The position numbers and the translations under genes were made by a program. Shown here one piece after another: positions 1-9,361 of a stretch of DNA of 64,000 nt. The stretch covers positions 1-64,000 of the forward strand of contig JANQTJ010000004.1 of NCBI GenBank assembly GCA_030731745.1, read 5' to 3'. Within the stretch, counting starts at the first letter, position 1. Each line of letters opens with the position of its first letter. The notes beneath the pieces are model-generated. The model saw only the letters and a program-made list of their open reading frames with translations, was not told the DNA's origin and did no database searches. This DNA comes from Flaviramulus sp. (lineage in GTDB: Bacteria; Bacteroidota; Bacteroidia; Flavobacteriales; Flavobacteriaceae).

Positions 1-2
1 AA

Positions 3-959
3 GATTTATGGGAGAAAGCACCAAAAACAAAAGGTTGGGTACAACATTTTTATGTACAAGACGATGGTATTCTGTTTGGTATTCAACAAGGTGGTATTAA
101 TAAAATTTCGTTTGATGGAAAAACACTATTTAAAAAACCTTTAAAAACAGGAGAAAACATTATGGTTATGGCAGATTCGCCGCAAGGTTTAATCTACATC
201 ACCAGCGAAGATGCCAACATAGTGGATTTAAAAACTGGCGATCAAGTATGGGGCAAACCTTTAAAATATAAAAATACGGTGGCCGTAGCTTCTACTTTTG
301 ATAGCGCTAAAAACAGATACTTAATTGCAGCAGACGGTGATATTTACGCCATAGATGCTCAAACTGGAGATGCAACCGATTTTTCAAAAGTGAAATTTGA
401 TGAAAAAGAAGTAGCCAATACTATGGAAATGCGAAATGGTAATATCTTTTTAAGTTCATCTCAAAACTTGGCGCTTTTAGATAATGGAGGAAAACAAATA
501 TATCTTGAATACTATAAATCGCCTGGTCAAAGTGGTTTTGTTAAAGTGTTATCAGGTATTGTGGCAGTAGCATCTACAGGTATGTCAATGGCTATGGCAG
601 CTAAAGCAGGAGCAAATAAAACCAATTCTTACGGTGGTTTAAACGATTTAAGCAGTTATAATGAATATGGCAAAGAAGCGGCAAGAGCTTCAAGAATGTT
701 TGCAGAAATTGGTAGTGTTGCTTTTGATGTGATGTCTAAACGCTTTAAAGCAACCGCTGCAACCGAAAACGCTCAGTTTATACTAACAAAACTTGATGAT
801 GGCGTAGGAATAGTTAAAGTGAACAAAGATACCGGGAAAGTAGATAAAGAAATTGTACTTAAAGATAAAAAGCCAGAATACCAAGTAGATGAAATTGCTG
901 GGGTTTTGTATTACAAAGCCAACGATAAAACGATCTACGCTTACGACTTACAAAAATAA
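3..959 (+). CDS. PQQ-like beta-propeller repeat protein, 5'-truncated by window edge
   Basis: Open frame runs in from the window start (DLWEKAPKTKGWVQHFYVQDDG...); repeated blade-like motifs (VWGKPLK, AIDAQTGDAT, VNKDTGKV). Confidence 0.75.
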   Translation, partial: DLWEKAPKTKGWVQHFYVQDDGILFGIQQGGINKISFDGKTLFKKPLKTGENIMVMADSPQGLIYITSEDANIVDLKTGDQVWGKPLKYKNTVAVASTFDSAKNRYLIAADGDIYAIDAQTGDATDFSKVKFDEKEVANTMEMRNGNIFLSSSQNLALLDNGGKQIYLEYYKSPGQSGFVKVLSGIVAVASTGMSMAMAAKAGANKTNSYGGLNDLSSYNEYGKEAARASRMFAEIGSVAFDVMSKRFKATAATENAQFILTKLDDGVGIVKVNKDTGKVDKEIVLKDKKPEYQVDEIAGVLYYKANDKTIYAYDLQK

Positions 960-1102
960 ATCTTGTTGTTGAGATTTGTTTGATTGGGCGTGATAAATAA
1001 CATTATTGCGCTTAATCTTTTTTAATCACGGTTTATCGAAAAATTAGTTGAGGTTCAAGTCATTAAGTTAAATTTATTATGCTATTAATCAGTTCATATT
1101 TG

Positions 1103-1153
1103 AAACATCAAATGCAAAAATCTATAAACGATTCGCATTTGGTGTTTTTTTGT
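1103..1153. terminator. Rho-independent terminator-like hairpin
   Basis: AAACATCAAATGC ... GCATTTGGTGTTTTTTT, 13-bp stem with one G-T pair and T run. Confidence 0.55.
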
Positions 1154-1196
1154 GGTTTTTATTTAGTTATTAAATTCAAAAAATAAATGATGCATC

Positions 1197-1484
1197 ATGG
1201 GGTTTAATATTTTTTTTATGTGTGCCATCTTCACAGTTATATTTGCTGTAATTATTATTATTTTCAAGACTGTTTTTGAAACCATATTCTTAAAAAAAAT
1301 GGCAAACAAAAGCCTAATCACATTAAACAACAATGTAAAAAACGAAGCCATTAAGTTCGAAAAAAACAGGGATAAGCTTCAACTTGTTGATGATTTACAT
1401 AGTTCGCTTTTTGACAGACTTTTTAAAATAACAAAAGATGTTATTTTAGTGCAAAAGTTTATATTTGAAACAAACATCAAATAA
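1197..1484 (+). CDS. Small single-TM hypothetical protein
   Basis: 95-aa ORF with N-terminal hydrophobic helix, directly upstream of the histidine kinase; no recognised family. Confidence 0.35.
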   Translation: MGFNIFFMCAIFTVIFAVIIIIFKTVFETIFLKKMANKSLITLNNNVKNEAIKFEKNRDKLQLVDDLHSSLFDRLFKITKDVILVQKFIFETNIK

Positions 1485-1488
1485 CTTT

Positions 1489-3432
1489 ATGAAAAGAATA
1501 TTATTTTTAACAATTATACTCTTTAATTTTTATAGTTATTCTCAAAATGAAAATAACAAAAGGTTGGATAGCCTATTAAATATTTCTAAAACACAAAAAG
1601 AATTACCTCTTATTTCTACTTTAAATGAAATTTCTTGGGAATACAAAAACTCAAATATAGACAGCGCATTATTTTATGCCAAAAAAGCTTTAAAAAAAGC
1701 TAATAAAATAAATAATAAAAGTGCTATTTCATTCTCTTACAATAGTATAGCAAATTGTTTTGAAGGTTTTGGCTATTTAGATAGTGCAAGAATTTACCAC
1801 CATAAAAGTCTTGATTTAAAGCTTCAGATAAAAGATAAAGTAGGAGCTGCAGATTCATATAATAATCTAGGAATTGTTTATGATTTGAATGGTGATTTCG
1901 ATTTGGCTTTAAAAAACTATTTCAAAGCATTACACCTTTATGAATCTGAAAAAGTATCTTTTGATAAAGTTCCTATGGTATTAGGAAACATTGGTATAGT
2001 TTATAAAAAACAAAAAAAGTATGATAAAGTATTAGATTATTATAATCGTGCATTAAAAATCTATGAAGACAACAATTATGATTTTGGAATTGTAGTAACT
2101 AAAGGCAATATTGGTTCGGTATTTTTAAAAACTAAAGATTATAATAAAGCTATAAAATATTCAAATGAAGCTAAAGAACTATATAATAAGTTAGGTTATC
2201 ATCGCTACGTGCCATATATGATTAATAATATTGCAATAGCAAAAGATAGTTTGAAATATTATAAAGCTGCACAAGAAAATTATAAAACTGCGATTATCTT
2301 ATTTAAAGAAACCCAAAATTTATATGAAAATGTATACGCACAAATAGGTTTAGCAAATAGTTTTTACAATGAAAAGCGTTTTAAAGAAGCTCAATCTGAA
2401 GCAAAAGTAGCGTTAGAAATACTACATGAGAAGGGCTTTAAAGAATTTGAGGTGCAAGCATTCAAACTCTTATCTAATATTGAAAAAAACTTAGGTAATT
2501 ATAAAGAGGCTTATTTTTATTCTAATAAGTATGCAATAGGTAAAGATAGTTTGTTTGAAGAAAATAAAACAAAAGCTATTTTTGAATTAGAAACCAAATA
2601 CCAAACCGAGAAAAAAGAAAAAGAAATACTCTCACAACGTGCCGATATTGCTGAAAAAGAACTAAACATCAATCAAAAAAATACACAAATTATTGGGTTA
2701 AGTATTTTGGCAATAGTACTTTCTATCTTGGGGTATTTACTTTTCAATCAGCAAAAATTAAAAAACCAACAACTTAAAAAAGAAGGCGAACTTAAAGAAG
2801 CCCTCATTAAAATTGAAAGCCAAAACAAGCTACAAGAGCAACGCCTAAGCATCTCTAGAGATTTACATGATAATATAGGCGCACAACTCACCTTCATTAT
2901 TTCCTCTATTGATAATTTACAATATGGATTTAAAATCACCAACGAGAAACTCAACAATAAACTCTCCAATATAAGTGCCTTTACTAAAGATACCATTTAT
3001 GAATTGCGAGATACCATTTGGGCTATGAATAAAAGCGAAATTTCTTTAGAAGATTTACAAATACGCGTTACAAATTATATCGAAAAGGCTAATATGGCTT
3101 CAGCCAATACTATTTTTCAATTTAACGTAGATTCAGACTCCTCAAATGAGACTATTTTCTCTTCTGTTCAAGGTATGAATATTTATAGAATCATTCAAGA
3201 AGCTATTAATAATGCAATAAAATATGCGGAGGCTACTAGTATAAAAGTTAATTTTAAACATCTAAATAATCAATTTGAAATATCAATTTTAGATGATGGT
3301 AAAGGTTTTGATATTGCTAAAGTTGAATTTGGAAATGGATTAAATAATATAAGAAAAAGAGCAAAAGATATTGGAGCTACAATTGCTTTTAATAGTGATA
3401 CTGATGGTACACATATTAACTTAATGGTTTAA
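1489..3432 (+). CDS. TPR-containing sensor histidine kinase (HisKA_3/NarX-like)
   Basis: Signal peptide, TPR repeats, TM helix, H-box SISRDLHDNIGAQL, HATPase region IIQEAINNAIKYAEA / DDGKGFD. Confidence 0.92.
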   Translation: MKRILFLTIILFNFYSYSQNENNKRLDSLLNISKTQKELPLISTLNEISWEYKNSNIDSALFYAKKALKKANKINNKSAISFSYNSIANCFEGFGYLDSARIYHHKSLDLKLQIKDKVGAADSYNNLGIVYDLNGDFDLALKNYFKALHLYESEKVSFDKVPMVLGNIGIVYKKQKKYDKVLDYYNRALKIYEDNNYDFGIVVTKGNIGSVFLKTKDYNKAIKYSNEAKELYNKLGYHRYVPYMINNIAIAKDSLKYYKAAQENYKTAIILFKETQNLYENVYAQIGLANSFYNEKRFKEAQSEAKVALEILHEKGFKEFEVQAFKLLSNIEKNLGNYKEAYFYSNKYAIGKDSLFEENKTKAIFELETKYQTEKKEKEILSQRADIAEKELNINQKNTQIIGLSILAIVLSILGYLLFNQQKLKNQQLKKEGELKEALIKIESQNKLQEQRLSISRDLHDNIGAQLTFIISSIDNLQYGFKITNEKLNNKLSNISAFTKDTIYELRDTIWAMNKSEISLEDLQIRVTNYIEKANMASANTIFQFNVDSDSSNETIFSSVQGMNIYRIIQEAINNAIKYAEATSIKVNFKHLNNQFEISILDDGKGFDIAKVEFGNGLNNIRKRAKDIGATIAFNSDTDGTHINLMV

Positions 3433-3441
3433 TCTTTGTTT

Positions 3442-4092
3442 ATGAATATAAAAATAGCAATAGCAGATGATAATTCATTTTTAATAAGTGCGGTAAAAGA
3501 AAAGCTCTCTTTTTTTAATGAATTAGAATTGAAATTCACAGCTTTTAACGGATCTGAATTATTAACTAAATTAGATGAAAACCATAATATTGATATTATT
3601 TTGATGGATATTGAAATGCCAGTTTTAAATGGAATTGAGGCAACAGAAGTTGTTAAAAAAAGGCATCCCCAAATTAAAATCATTATGCTAACTGTTTTTG
3701 ATAATGATGAAAATATTTTTAAAGCTATAAAAGCTGGAGCAGATGGTTATTTACTAAAAGAAGTTAATGCTAAAGATCTTTATGACGGGATAAAAGAAAC
3801 TTTAAATGGAGGTGCTGCAATGAATCCTTCAATTGCTATGAAGACCTTAAAATTACTTAGAAACCCTTTGAATATTGATAAATCTCAAGATATTAATGAT
3901 ATTAAGTTAACGAATAGAGAGGTGGATGTTTTAGAACAACTTAGTAAAGGTTTAAGCTATAATTTGATTGCTGATAATTTTTTTCTTTCAATTGGTACAG
4001 TAAGAAAACATATTGAAAATATTTATAAAAAATTACAGGTTCATAATAAAATTGAGGCGGTTCAAAAAGCAAAAAAGAATAACTTAATTTGA
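3442..4092 (+). CDS. LuxR/NarL-family response regulator
   Basis: Receiver domain (ADDN, DIILMDIEMP, K) plus C-terminal LuxR HTH (LTNREVDVLEQLSKGLSYNLIADNFFLSIGTVRKHIENIYKKL). Confidence 0.94.
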   Translation: MNIKIAIADDNSFLISAVKEKLSFFNELELKFTAFNGSELLTKLDENHNIDIILMDIEMPVLNGIEATEVVKKRHPQIKIIMLTVFDNDENIFKAIKAGADGYLLKEVNAKDLYDGIKETLNGGAAMNPSIAMKTLKLLRNPLNIDKSQDINDIKLTNREVDVLEQLSKGLSYNLIADNFFLSIGTVRKHIENIYKKLQVHNKIEAVQKAKKNNLI

Positions 4093-4202
4093 AGCTAGTA
4101 TTTCTTAAGGATTTTTGGATTATAAAATAATAATTAATAGGATAATTACATTAATTGTATAATATGTATCTTGAAGCCTTCAAGTAAATTGTTTTTTAAA
4201 CT

Positions 4203-4955
4203 ATGGAACACGCTTACGTTACTTTAAAACAAGAAAATAGAGTTGGCTATATTGAGTTTTTTCATCCTGATAAAAATTCTATGCCTTCAGATCTGTTAAT
4301 TGAATTAGAACAAATCATCATTCAAGCAGGTTTAAATAATAATATTCATGTTATTGTTTTAAAAAGCGGTGGAGATAGAACTTTTTGTGCTGGTGCAAGT
4401 TTAAATGAATTAATAAACATTGAAAATGAGGAAACCGGAGAACAATTTTTCGGTGGGTTTGCCAATGTTATTAATGCTATGCGAAAATCTCCTAAACTTA
4501 TTATCGGTCGTGTTCAGGGTAAAGCTGTAGGTGGAGGTGTAGGTTTAGCTGCTGCAACTGATTATTGTATGGCGACCAAACATGCATCGATAAAATTAAG
4601 CGAATTAACTATAGGTATTGGGCCTTTTGTTATAGAGCCTGCTGTTTCAAGAAAAATAGGGAAAACAGCGATGTCACAATTAACAATTAATGCACAAGAA
4701 TTTTACTCGGCAGAATATGCTAAAGAAAAAGGTTTGTATTCTGAAGTTTTTGATAGTTTGGAAGCTTTAGATAAAGCCGTTAAAATACTAGCTGAAACAT
4801 TAAGTGGCTATAATACTGAGACTTTAAAGCAAATGAAATCCGTGTTTTGGGAAAACACATCTCATTGGGATATCTTGCTTAAAGATCGTGCAAAAATTAG
4901 TGGTAAATTAGTGTTAAGTGAGTTTACAAAACAAACATTAAAAAGGTTTAAATAA
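4203..4955 (+). CDS. Enoyl-CoA hydratase/isomerase family protein
   Basis: Crotonase motifs: VIVLKSGGDRTFCAGASLNEL, GRVQGKAVGGGVGLAAATDY. Confidence 0.9.
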   Translation: MEHAYVTLKQENRVGYIEFFHPDKNSMPSDLLIELEQIIIQAGLNNNIHVIVLKSGGDRTFCAGASLNELINIENEETGEQFFGGFANVINAMRKSPKLIIGRVQGKAVGGGVGLAAATDYCMATKHASIKLSELTIGIGPFVIEPAVSRKIGKTAMSQLTINAQEFYSAEYAKEKGLYSEVFDSLEALDKAVKILAETLSGYNTETLKQMKSVFWENTSHWDILLKDRAKISGKLVLSEFTKQTLKRFK

Positions 4956-4961
4956 TTTAAT

Positions 4962-6719
4962 CTAAACTTTAACTTTTGCGTTAATAATATCCAATCCGTC
5001 ATCAATTAATTTCCCAACTTCTGGTCTGTTTTGTTTTAAAGTTTCAAGATGCTTTAAAATACTTTCACATAAGTTTTTTTCATGCTCTTTAAAGGCTAAT
5101 TCGTAAAGTTCAATACTTAATAACCAATCGTTTGGATGTCTTTCAATAAGTTGTTCCAAAACTTTAGTTCTAGAAATGGTTTTGTTTTTTCCTGCTCTGT
5201 AATCTCTTATTTGTTTGTATAAGCCTTCTAGTTCTAATCGATTTTTTGATTTTTTAACGTGAATAGTTTGTGATACTATTTTGTGAGTTATTAAATCGAA
5301 ACTATTTAAATCTGCAGGACCAGAAAATGCCGAAACAATATCTTTACCAACAGCCATATCATAAATTCCCCATTCTGGTTGAAATAATACAGTGTCGCCG
5401 TGAGTTACTATGCAATTTTTGAAACTGATAAGAATTATTTTACCTTGAAGATTTCGTTTCCCTGTGATAATTTCACCTGAAACTTTAATACCACCTTCAA
5501 AATCTAAAGTGATTGTTTTTTCCTCATAAATATTGTAGGCACTTAAATCCCGTGGACTCATGTCTTCAATAGCCAAATTAATGCCTTTTAGTTTTCCTAG
5601 AGGAGAGCCAAAACCATCTTTATGATTTTTTACACCATGGCCTACTAATTCTTTTTCTCTGTATGATAACGCTGTTTCCCCAGTAGTTTGGATATAAATA
5701 GGGTTTCCATTGTTTTCAATTACATGACTAAAAACACCTGATATTTGAAGTCCAGTGCTTAATTCAATAGTTCCTAAAGCTTTTGAATTAATAAGTTTAT
5801 TAATACCATTAAGCCCACCTTTCCGTAAAGCCATAGTGTTAGCAAATTCTTCTAAAACTAAACTTAGATACGCAAAATCTGGTGTTACATAAAGTTGAGG
5901 CTGAGGTTTTGTAATATCAAAATCTTTGAATGTGGCTGATATGTTATAAGGTAGTTTTTCAACGGCATCAGTGATGCACCATGCGCTTTCCCCTATAGAG
6001 GATAGTAAACCAGCACCATAAATCTTTGGATTTTCAAGAGTTCCAATAAGTCCATATTCAACGGTCCACCAATGTAAGTTTCTAATCAGAGCCATTTCAC
6101 TAGGCTCTCCCATATTTTTTTGAAGTTCTTCAACTTTTTTTTCGGCAGAAGCAATATTATTTTCATCAGAATTTGGAGCTTCTTTAATAATAGATAAATG
6201 CCTTACAGCTTCATACAATTCGTAATCTTTAGCTGATGAAATGGCTTTACAACCTATGTCACCAAAGCGTCTTAAATACTCAGCATATTCAGGGTTTGCA
6301 ATAATAGGTGCATGTCCTGCGCCTTCATGAATTATATCTGGAGCAGGGGTGTATTCAATATGTTCTAATTGTCTAATATCACTTGCTATAACTAAAACGT
6401 TATATGCTTGAAATTCCATAAACGAATTGGGAGGAATAAAACCATCAACCGCTACTGCTGCCCAACCAATATCTTTTAATATGCGGTTCATGCCGTACAT
6501 ATTTGGAATACTATCAATTGAAATTCCAGTTTGTTGTAAGCCTTCAATGTAGGATTTATGAGCTACAGTTTTTAAAAAATTTACATTTTTACGCATAACA
6601 TATCGCCAAACAGCTTGATCTATAGCAGAATAATCCTCGTATTTTTGAGGTTTAATAAACTGTTTTAAATGCTTTGGTAAGCGGTTTAAAATTTCGTTAG
6701 ATTCAATTTTTCCAGACAT
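4962..6719 (-). CDS. Aromatic amino acid hydroxylase (phenylalanine 4-monooxygenase-like) with long C-terminal extension
   Basis: Metal site PDIIHEGAGHAPIIANPEYAEYLRRFG; WWTVEYGLIG; 585 aa. Confidence 0.9.
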   Translation of the reverse strand: MSGKIESNEILNRLPKHLKQFIKPQKYEDYSAIDQAVWRYVMRKNVNFLKTVAHKSYIEGLQQTGISIDSIPNMYGMNRILKDIGWAAVAVDGFIPPNSFMEFQAYNVLVIASDIRQLEHIEYTPAPDIIHEGAGHAPIIANPEYAEYLRRFGDIGCKAISSAKDYELYEAVRHLSIIKEAPNSDENNIASAEKKVEELQKNMGEPSEMALIRNLHWWTVEYGLIGTLENPKIYGAGLLSSIGESAWCITDAVEKLPYNISATFKDFDITKPQPQLYVTPDFAYLSLVLEEFANTMALRKGGLNGINKLINSKALGTIELSTGLQISGVFSHVIENNGNPIYIQTTGETALSYREKELVGHGVKNHKDGFGSPLGKLKGINLAIEDMSPRDLSAYNIYEEKTITLDFEGGIKVSGEIITGKRNLQGKIILISFKNCIVTHGDTVLFQPEWGIYDMAVGKDIVSAFSGPADLNSFDLITHKIVSQTIHVKKSKNRLELEGLYKQIRDYRAGKNKTISRTKVLEQLIERHPNDWLLSIELYELAFKEHEKNLCESILKHLETLKQNRPEVGKLIDDGLDIINAKVKV

Positions 6720-6836
6720 TTGTTCATATACTTAAAGCAAAGTAAAAATAAGAATTATTCATAAAATAAGCATTTTGTTAACTCATAATTAAATAACCTT
6801 TCTTATACCTTTGGATATTTAAAAATAAATATAAAT

Positions 6837-7166
6837 ATGTATAATTAGAGAGCTAAGATTATTGATGTTTATGATGGCGATACCGTAACAGCCATGGTAG
6901 ATTTAGGTTTTTTACATTTTCAAGAAATGAAATTGCGATTGTATGGTTTAGATACACCAGCGTTGCGAGGTGAAGATAAGCAAGAAGGTTTGAAAGTTAG
7001 AGATATACTTCGAGAGATGGTTTTGAATAAAGATGTTACCATAAGATCTTATAAAGATAAACAAGGTAAGTATGGGCGTTATTTGGCAAACATTGTTTTG
7101 GGAGATGGTTTAGAAGTAAACCAATGGTTAGTAGATAATGGCTACGCTAAGGCATATTTTCCATAA
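6837..7166 (+). pseudogene. Staphylococcal-nuclease-like (SNase) gene interrupted by in-frame TAG
   Basis: ATG TAT AAT TAG AGA GCT AAG ATT ATT GAT GTT TAT GAT GGC GAT ACC ... reads MYN*RAKIIDVYDGDTVTAMVDLGF...RLYGLDTPALRG; frame continues to stop at 7166. Confidence 0.65.
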
Positions 7167-7168
7167 AA

Positions 7169-7196
7169 AAAGCAACTTGAAAAAGTTGCTTTTTTT
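7169..7196. terminator. Bidirectional terminator between convergent genes
   Basis: AAAGCAACTT GAA AAAGTTGCTTTTTTT. Confidence 0.8.
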
Positions 7197-7200
7197 TATA

Positions 7201-7779
7201 TTATTTTTGAGATTCGGGAGGGTATTTTTCCATAATCTTAGTAACAAATTCTTTAATTCGTTGTTCTTTCTTATCCATATTTCTGCTTAAAAATCCGGTT
7301 CCCATGCCTTGCCAAACTAATTCTTTTTTATTAGCATCAATTAAATCTATATATAAAACGCCTTCAACACTCACTGATGTGCTTGGTTGATTGTTCCAAC
7401 CCCAACCCCAACCAGGTCCAAATCCGGGTCCAAAGCCTCCCCAGCCCCAGCCACCCCAACCCCAAGCGCCCATGCCCCAAGCATTGTTGTAAACATCAAC
7501 ACGTTGTTGAGATTTTGTAAAAAGACTAACTAGTAAATCTGGATTTTCTGATTTGGTAAAGCCTTTGGCTAAAAGTTCTGCTTCAATAGCACGTAGGATT
7601 CTACGTTTATCCAAATCGTTAATTTCGGCTTTGTCTATGCCTGTTTTAAAAAAAGCAAAAGTTTTATATTCATTAAAAGCAACGTTTTGATCGTAGTCTG
7701 TAGCCACCCTTACAGAGCTACAAGAAGTCACAATAATTAGTAAAGCTAAAATGGATAATGTTTTTAAGAGTCTTTTCAT
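7201..7779 (-). CDS. DUF4136-type lipoprotein with Gly/Trp-rich insert
   Basis: Lipobox IIVTSCSS; DYDQNVAFNEYKTFAFF; ends KYPPES; GWGGWGWGG tract. Confidence 0.85.
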   Translation of the reverse strand: MKRLLKTLSILALLIIVTSCSSVRVATDYDQNVAFNEYKTFAFFKTGIDKAEINDLDKRRILRAIEAELLAKGFTKSENPDLLVSLFTKSQQRVDVYNNAWGMGAWGWGGWGWGGFGPGFGPGWGWGWNNQPSTSVSVEGVLYIDLIDANKKELVWQGMGTGFLSRNMDKKEQRIKEFVTKIMEKYPPESQK

Positions 7780-7903
7780 AGCTATATTTTTTAAGTTTAT
7801 CGTTAATTAAAGTAAGGTTTAAGAATACTTTTTTAACTTTTTATTTTTAATTAACATCAATAATCATACCAATAATAAAAGTTAAAATGCTTGTTAAGAC
7901 CCT

Positions 7904-8068
7904 CTAGTTCTTTTGCTTATTCGTTTTTTTATTAAAACCATAAGGGCAATGTCGGCATCCACTTTCACAACAATATCCTCTTTTTAAATGATATTGTTCA
8001 GTAAAACATCGATAACCTTCTGGTGTTAAGTAGTAATCACCTGCTTCTATAGGTACTATTTTTTTCAT
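7904..8068 (-). CDS. Small Cys-rich DUF5522-type protein (54 aa)
   Basis: Own translation of minus strand: MKKIVPIEAGDYYLTPEGYRCFTEQYHLKRGYCCESGCRHCPYGFNKKTNKQKN*; below the ORF-track length cut-off. Confidence 0.75.
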   Translation of the reverse strand: MKKIVPIEAGDYYLTPEGYRCFTEQYHLKRGYCCESGCRHCPYGFNKKTNKQKN

Positions 8069-8117
8069 CTTTTACAAAGATAACGTAAATTGGATTGATT
8101 TTTGAAAGCTATAAAAC

Positions 8118-8456
8118 ATGATTTTTATTTCAAAATATTTGGTTCCTAATGGGTATGCTGGCTTAACTATTTTCCCATTTGTTTTTTTGAAATCTAAACA
8201 TTTGAAAATGAATAAAGTTTTGCTAAATCATGAAAAGATTCATTTAAAACAACAATTACAATTATTAGTTTTACCCTTTTATATAATCTACGTTTTGGAG
8301 TTTTTATTTAGGTTCTTTCAATATAGAAATTGGCATCGGGCTTACATAAATATTTCTTTTGAACAAGAGGCTTATACTAATAAAAATGATTTTGAGTATT
8401 TAAACAATCGACCATTTTGGGCATTTTTGAAGTATCTTTACAAACATGAAATTTAA
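8118..8456 (+). CDS. Small membrane protein with HExxH motif (M48/M56-like mini-gluzincin)
   Basis: LLNHEKIHLKQQLQLLVLPFYIIYVLEFLF ... FEQEAY. Confidence 0.6.
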   Translation: MIFISKYLVPNGYAGLTIFPFVFLKSKHLKMNKVLLNHEKIHLKQQLQLLVLPFYIIYVLEFLFRFFQYRNWHRAYINISFEQEAYTNKNDFEYLNNRPFWAFLKYLYKHEI

Positions 8457-9357
8457 ACTCGAAGATAGTATCAATCAAACTATTCATTTACCAAATGTAA
8501 GCATGGTTGAGCTATTTCTAAAACGGGAAGATAAAATACATCCGTTTGTATCAGGTAATAAATATCGAAAGCTAAAATACAATCTTTTTGAAGCTGAAAA
8601 ACAGGGTTTAAAAACCTTGTTGACCTTTGGTGGTGCTTTTTCAAACCATATAGTAGCAGTGGCTTCAGCGGGTAAGATTTTTGGTTTTAATACGATAGGC
8701 GTTATAAGAGGAGAGGAGATGTTTGATAACATCGATAGTAATCCAACTTTGTCTTTTGCAAAACAATGTGGTATGCAATTTAAGTTTGTTTCCAGAAATC
8801 TTTATTATGAAAAAATCGACTTAAATTTTATTACTAAATTGGAAGAAGAGTTTGGAAGTTTTTATTTGATTCCGGAAGGAGGAACCAATGCACTAGCGAT
8901 TAAAGGATGCGAAGAAATTTTGACAGAAGCAGATAAAAGTTTTGATTTTGTATGTACTTGTGTAGGAACTGGAGGTACTATTTCTGGACTTATAAATAGT
9001 TCAAATCAAAATCAAAAAATTTTAGGTTTTCCAGCTTTAAAAGGTGATTTTTTACAAGAAGATATTGCTAAATTTGCAACTAAAACGAATTGGGAATTAA
9101 TTACTGATTATCATTTTGGAGGGTATGCTAAAATAAACACCACTTTAGTCAGTTTTATCAATAAGTTTAAAAAGAATTATAACATGCCTTTAGATCCTGT
9201 TTATACAGGTAAAATGATGTTTGGAGTTTTTGATTTAATAGCTAAAAATTATTTTCCGAAAGGCTCAAAAATATTAATCATTCATACCGGAGGTTTACAA
9301 GGAATAGCAGGAATGAATGCAGTTTTAAAGAAGAAAAATTTACCACTAATTGCTTAG
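8446..9357 (+). CDS. PLP-dependent D-cysteine desulfhydrase / ACC deaminase family protein
   Basis: KREDKIHPFVSGNKYRKLKYNL; GGAFSNHIVAVASAG; CVGTGGTISGL. Confidence 0.88.
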   Translation: MKFKLEDSINQTIHLPNVSMVELFLKREDKIHPFVSGNKYRKLKYNLFEAEKQGLKTLLTFGGAFSNHIVAVASAGKIFGFNTIGVIRGEEMFDNIDSNPTLSFAKQCGMQFKFVSRNLYYEKIDLNFITKLEEEFGSFYLIPEGGTNALAIKGCEEILTEADKSFDFVCTCVGTGGTISGLINSSNQNQKILGFPALKGDFLQEDIAKFATKTNWELITDYHFGGYAKINTTLVSFINKFKKNYNMPLDPVYTGKMMFGVFDLIAKNYFPKGSKILIIHTGGLQGIAGMNAVLKKKNLPLIA

Positions 9358-9361
9358 TTTA

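Noticed and set aside
162-959. PQQ-dependent enzyme at the window start
   Set aside because: The propeller repeats are PQQ-like only in name (BamB-like fold); no catalytic dehydrogenase motifs, so it is not linked to the PQQ module at 55 kb.
2748-2996. Antisense ORFs inside good genes (also 3429-3683, 8484-8732, 9401-9619, 10615-10818, 11535-11795, 22728-22949, 25130-25318, 27427-27738, 39076-39315, 50155-50373, 61461-61679 and similar)
   Set aside because: Each lies opposite a well-supported CDS, has no recognisable family and biased composition.
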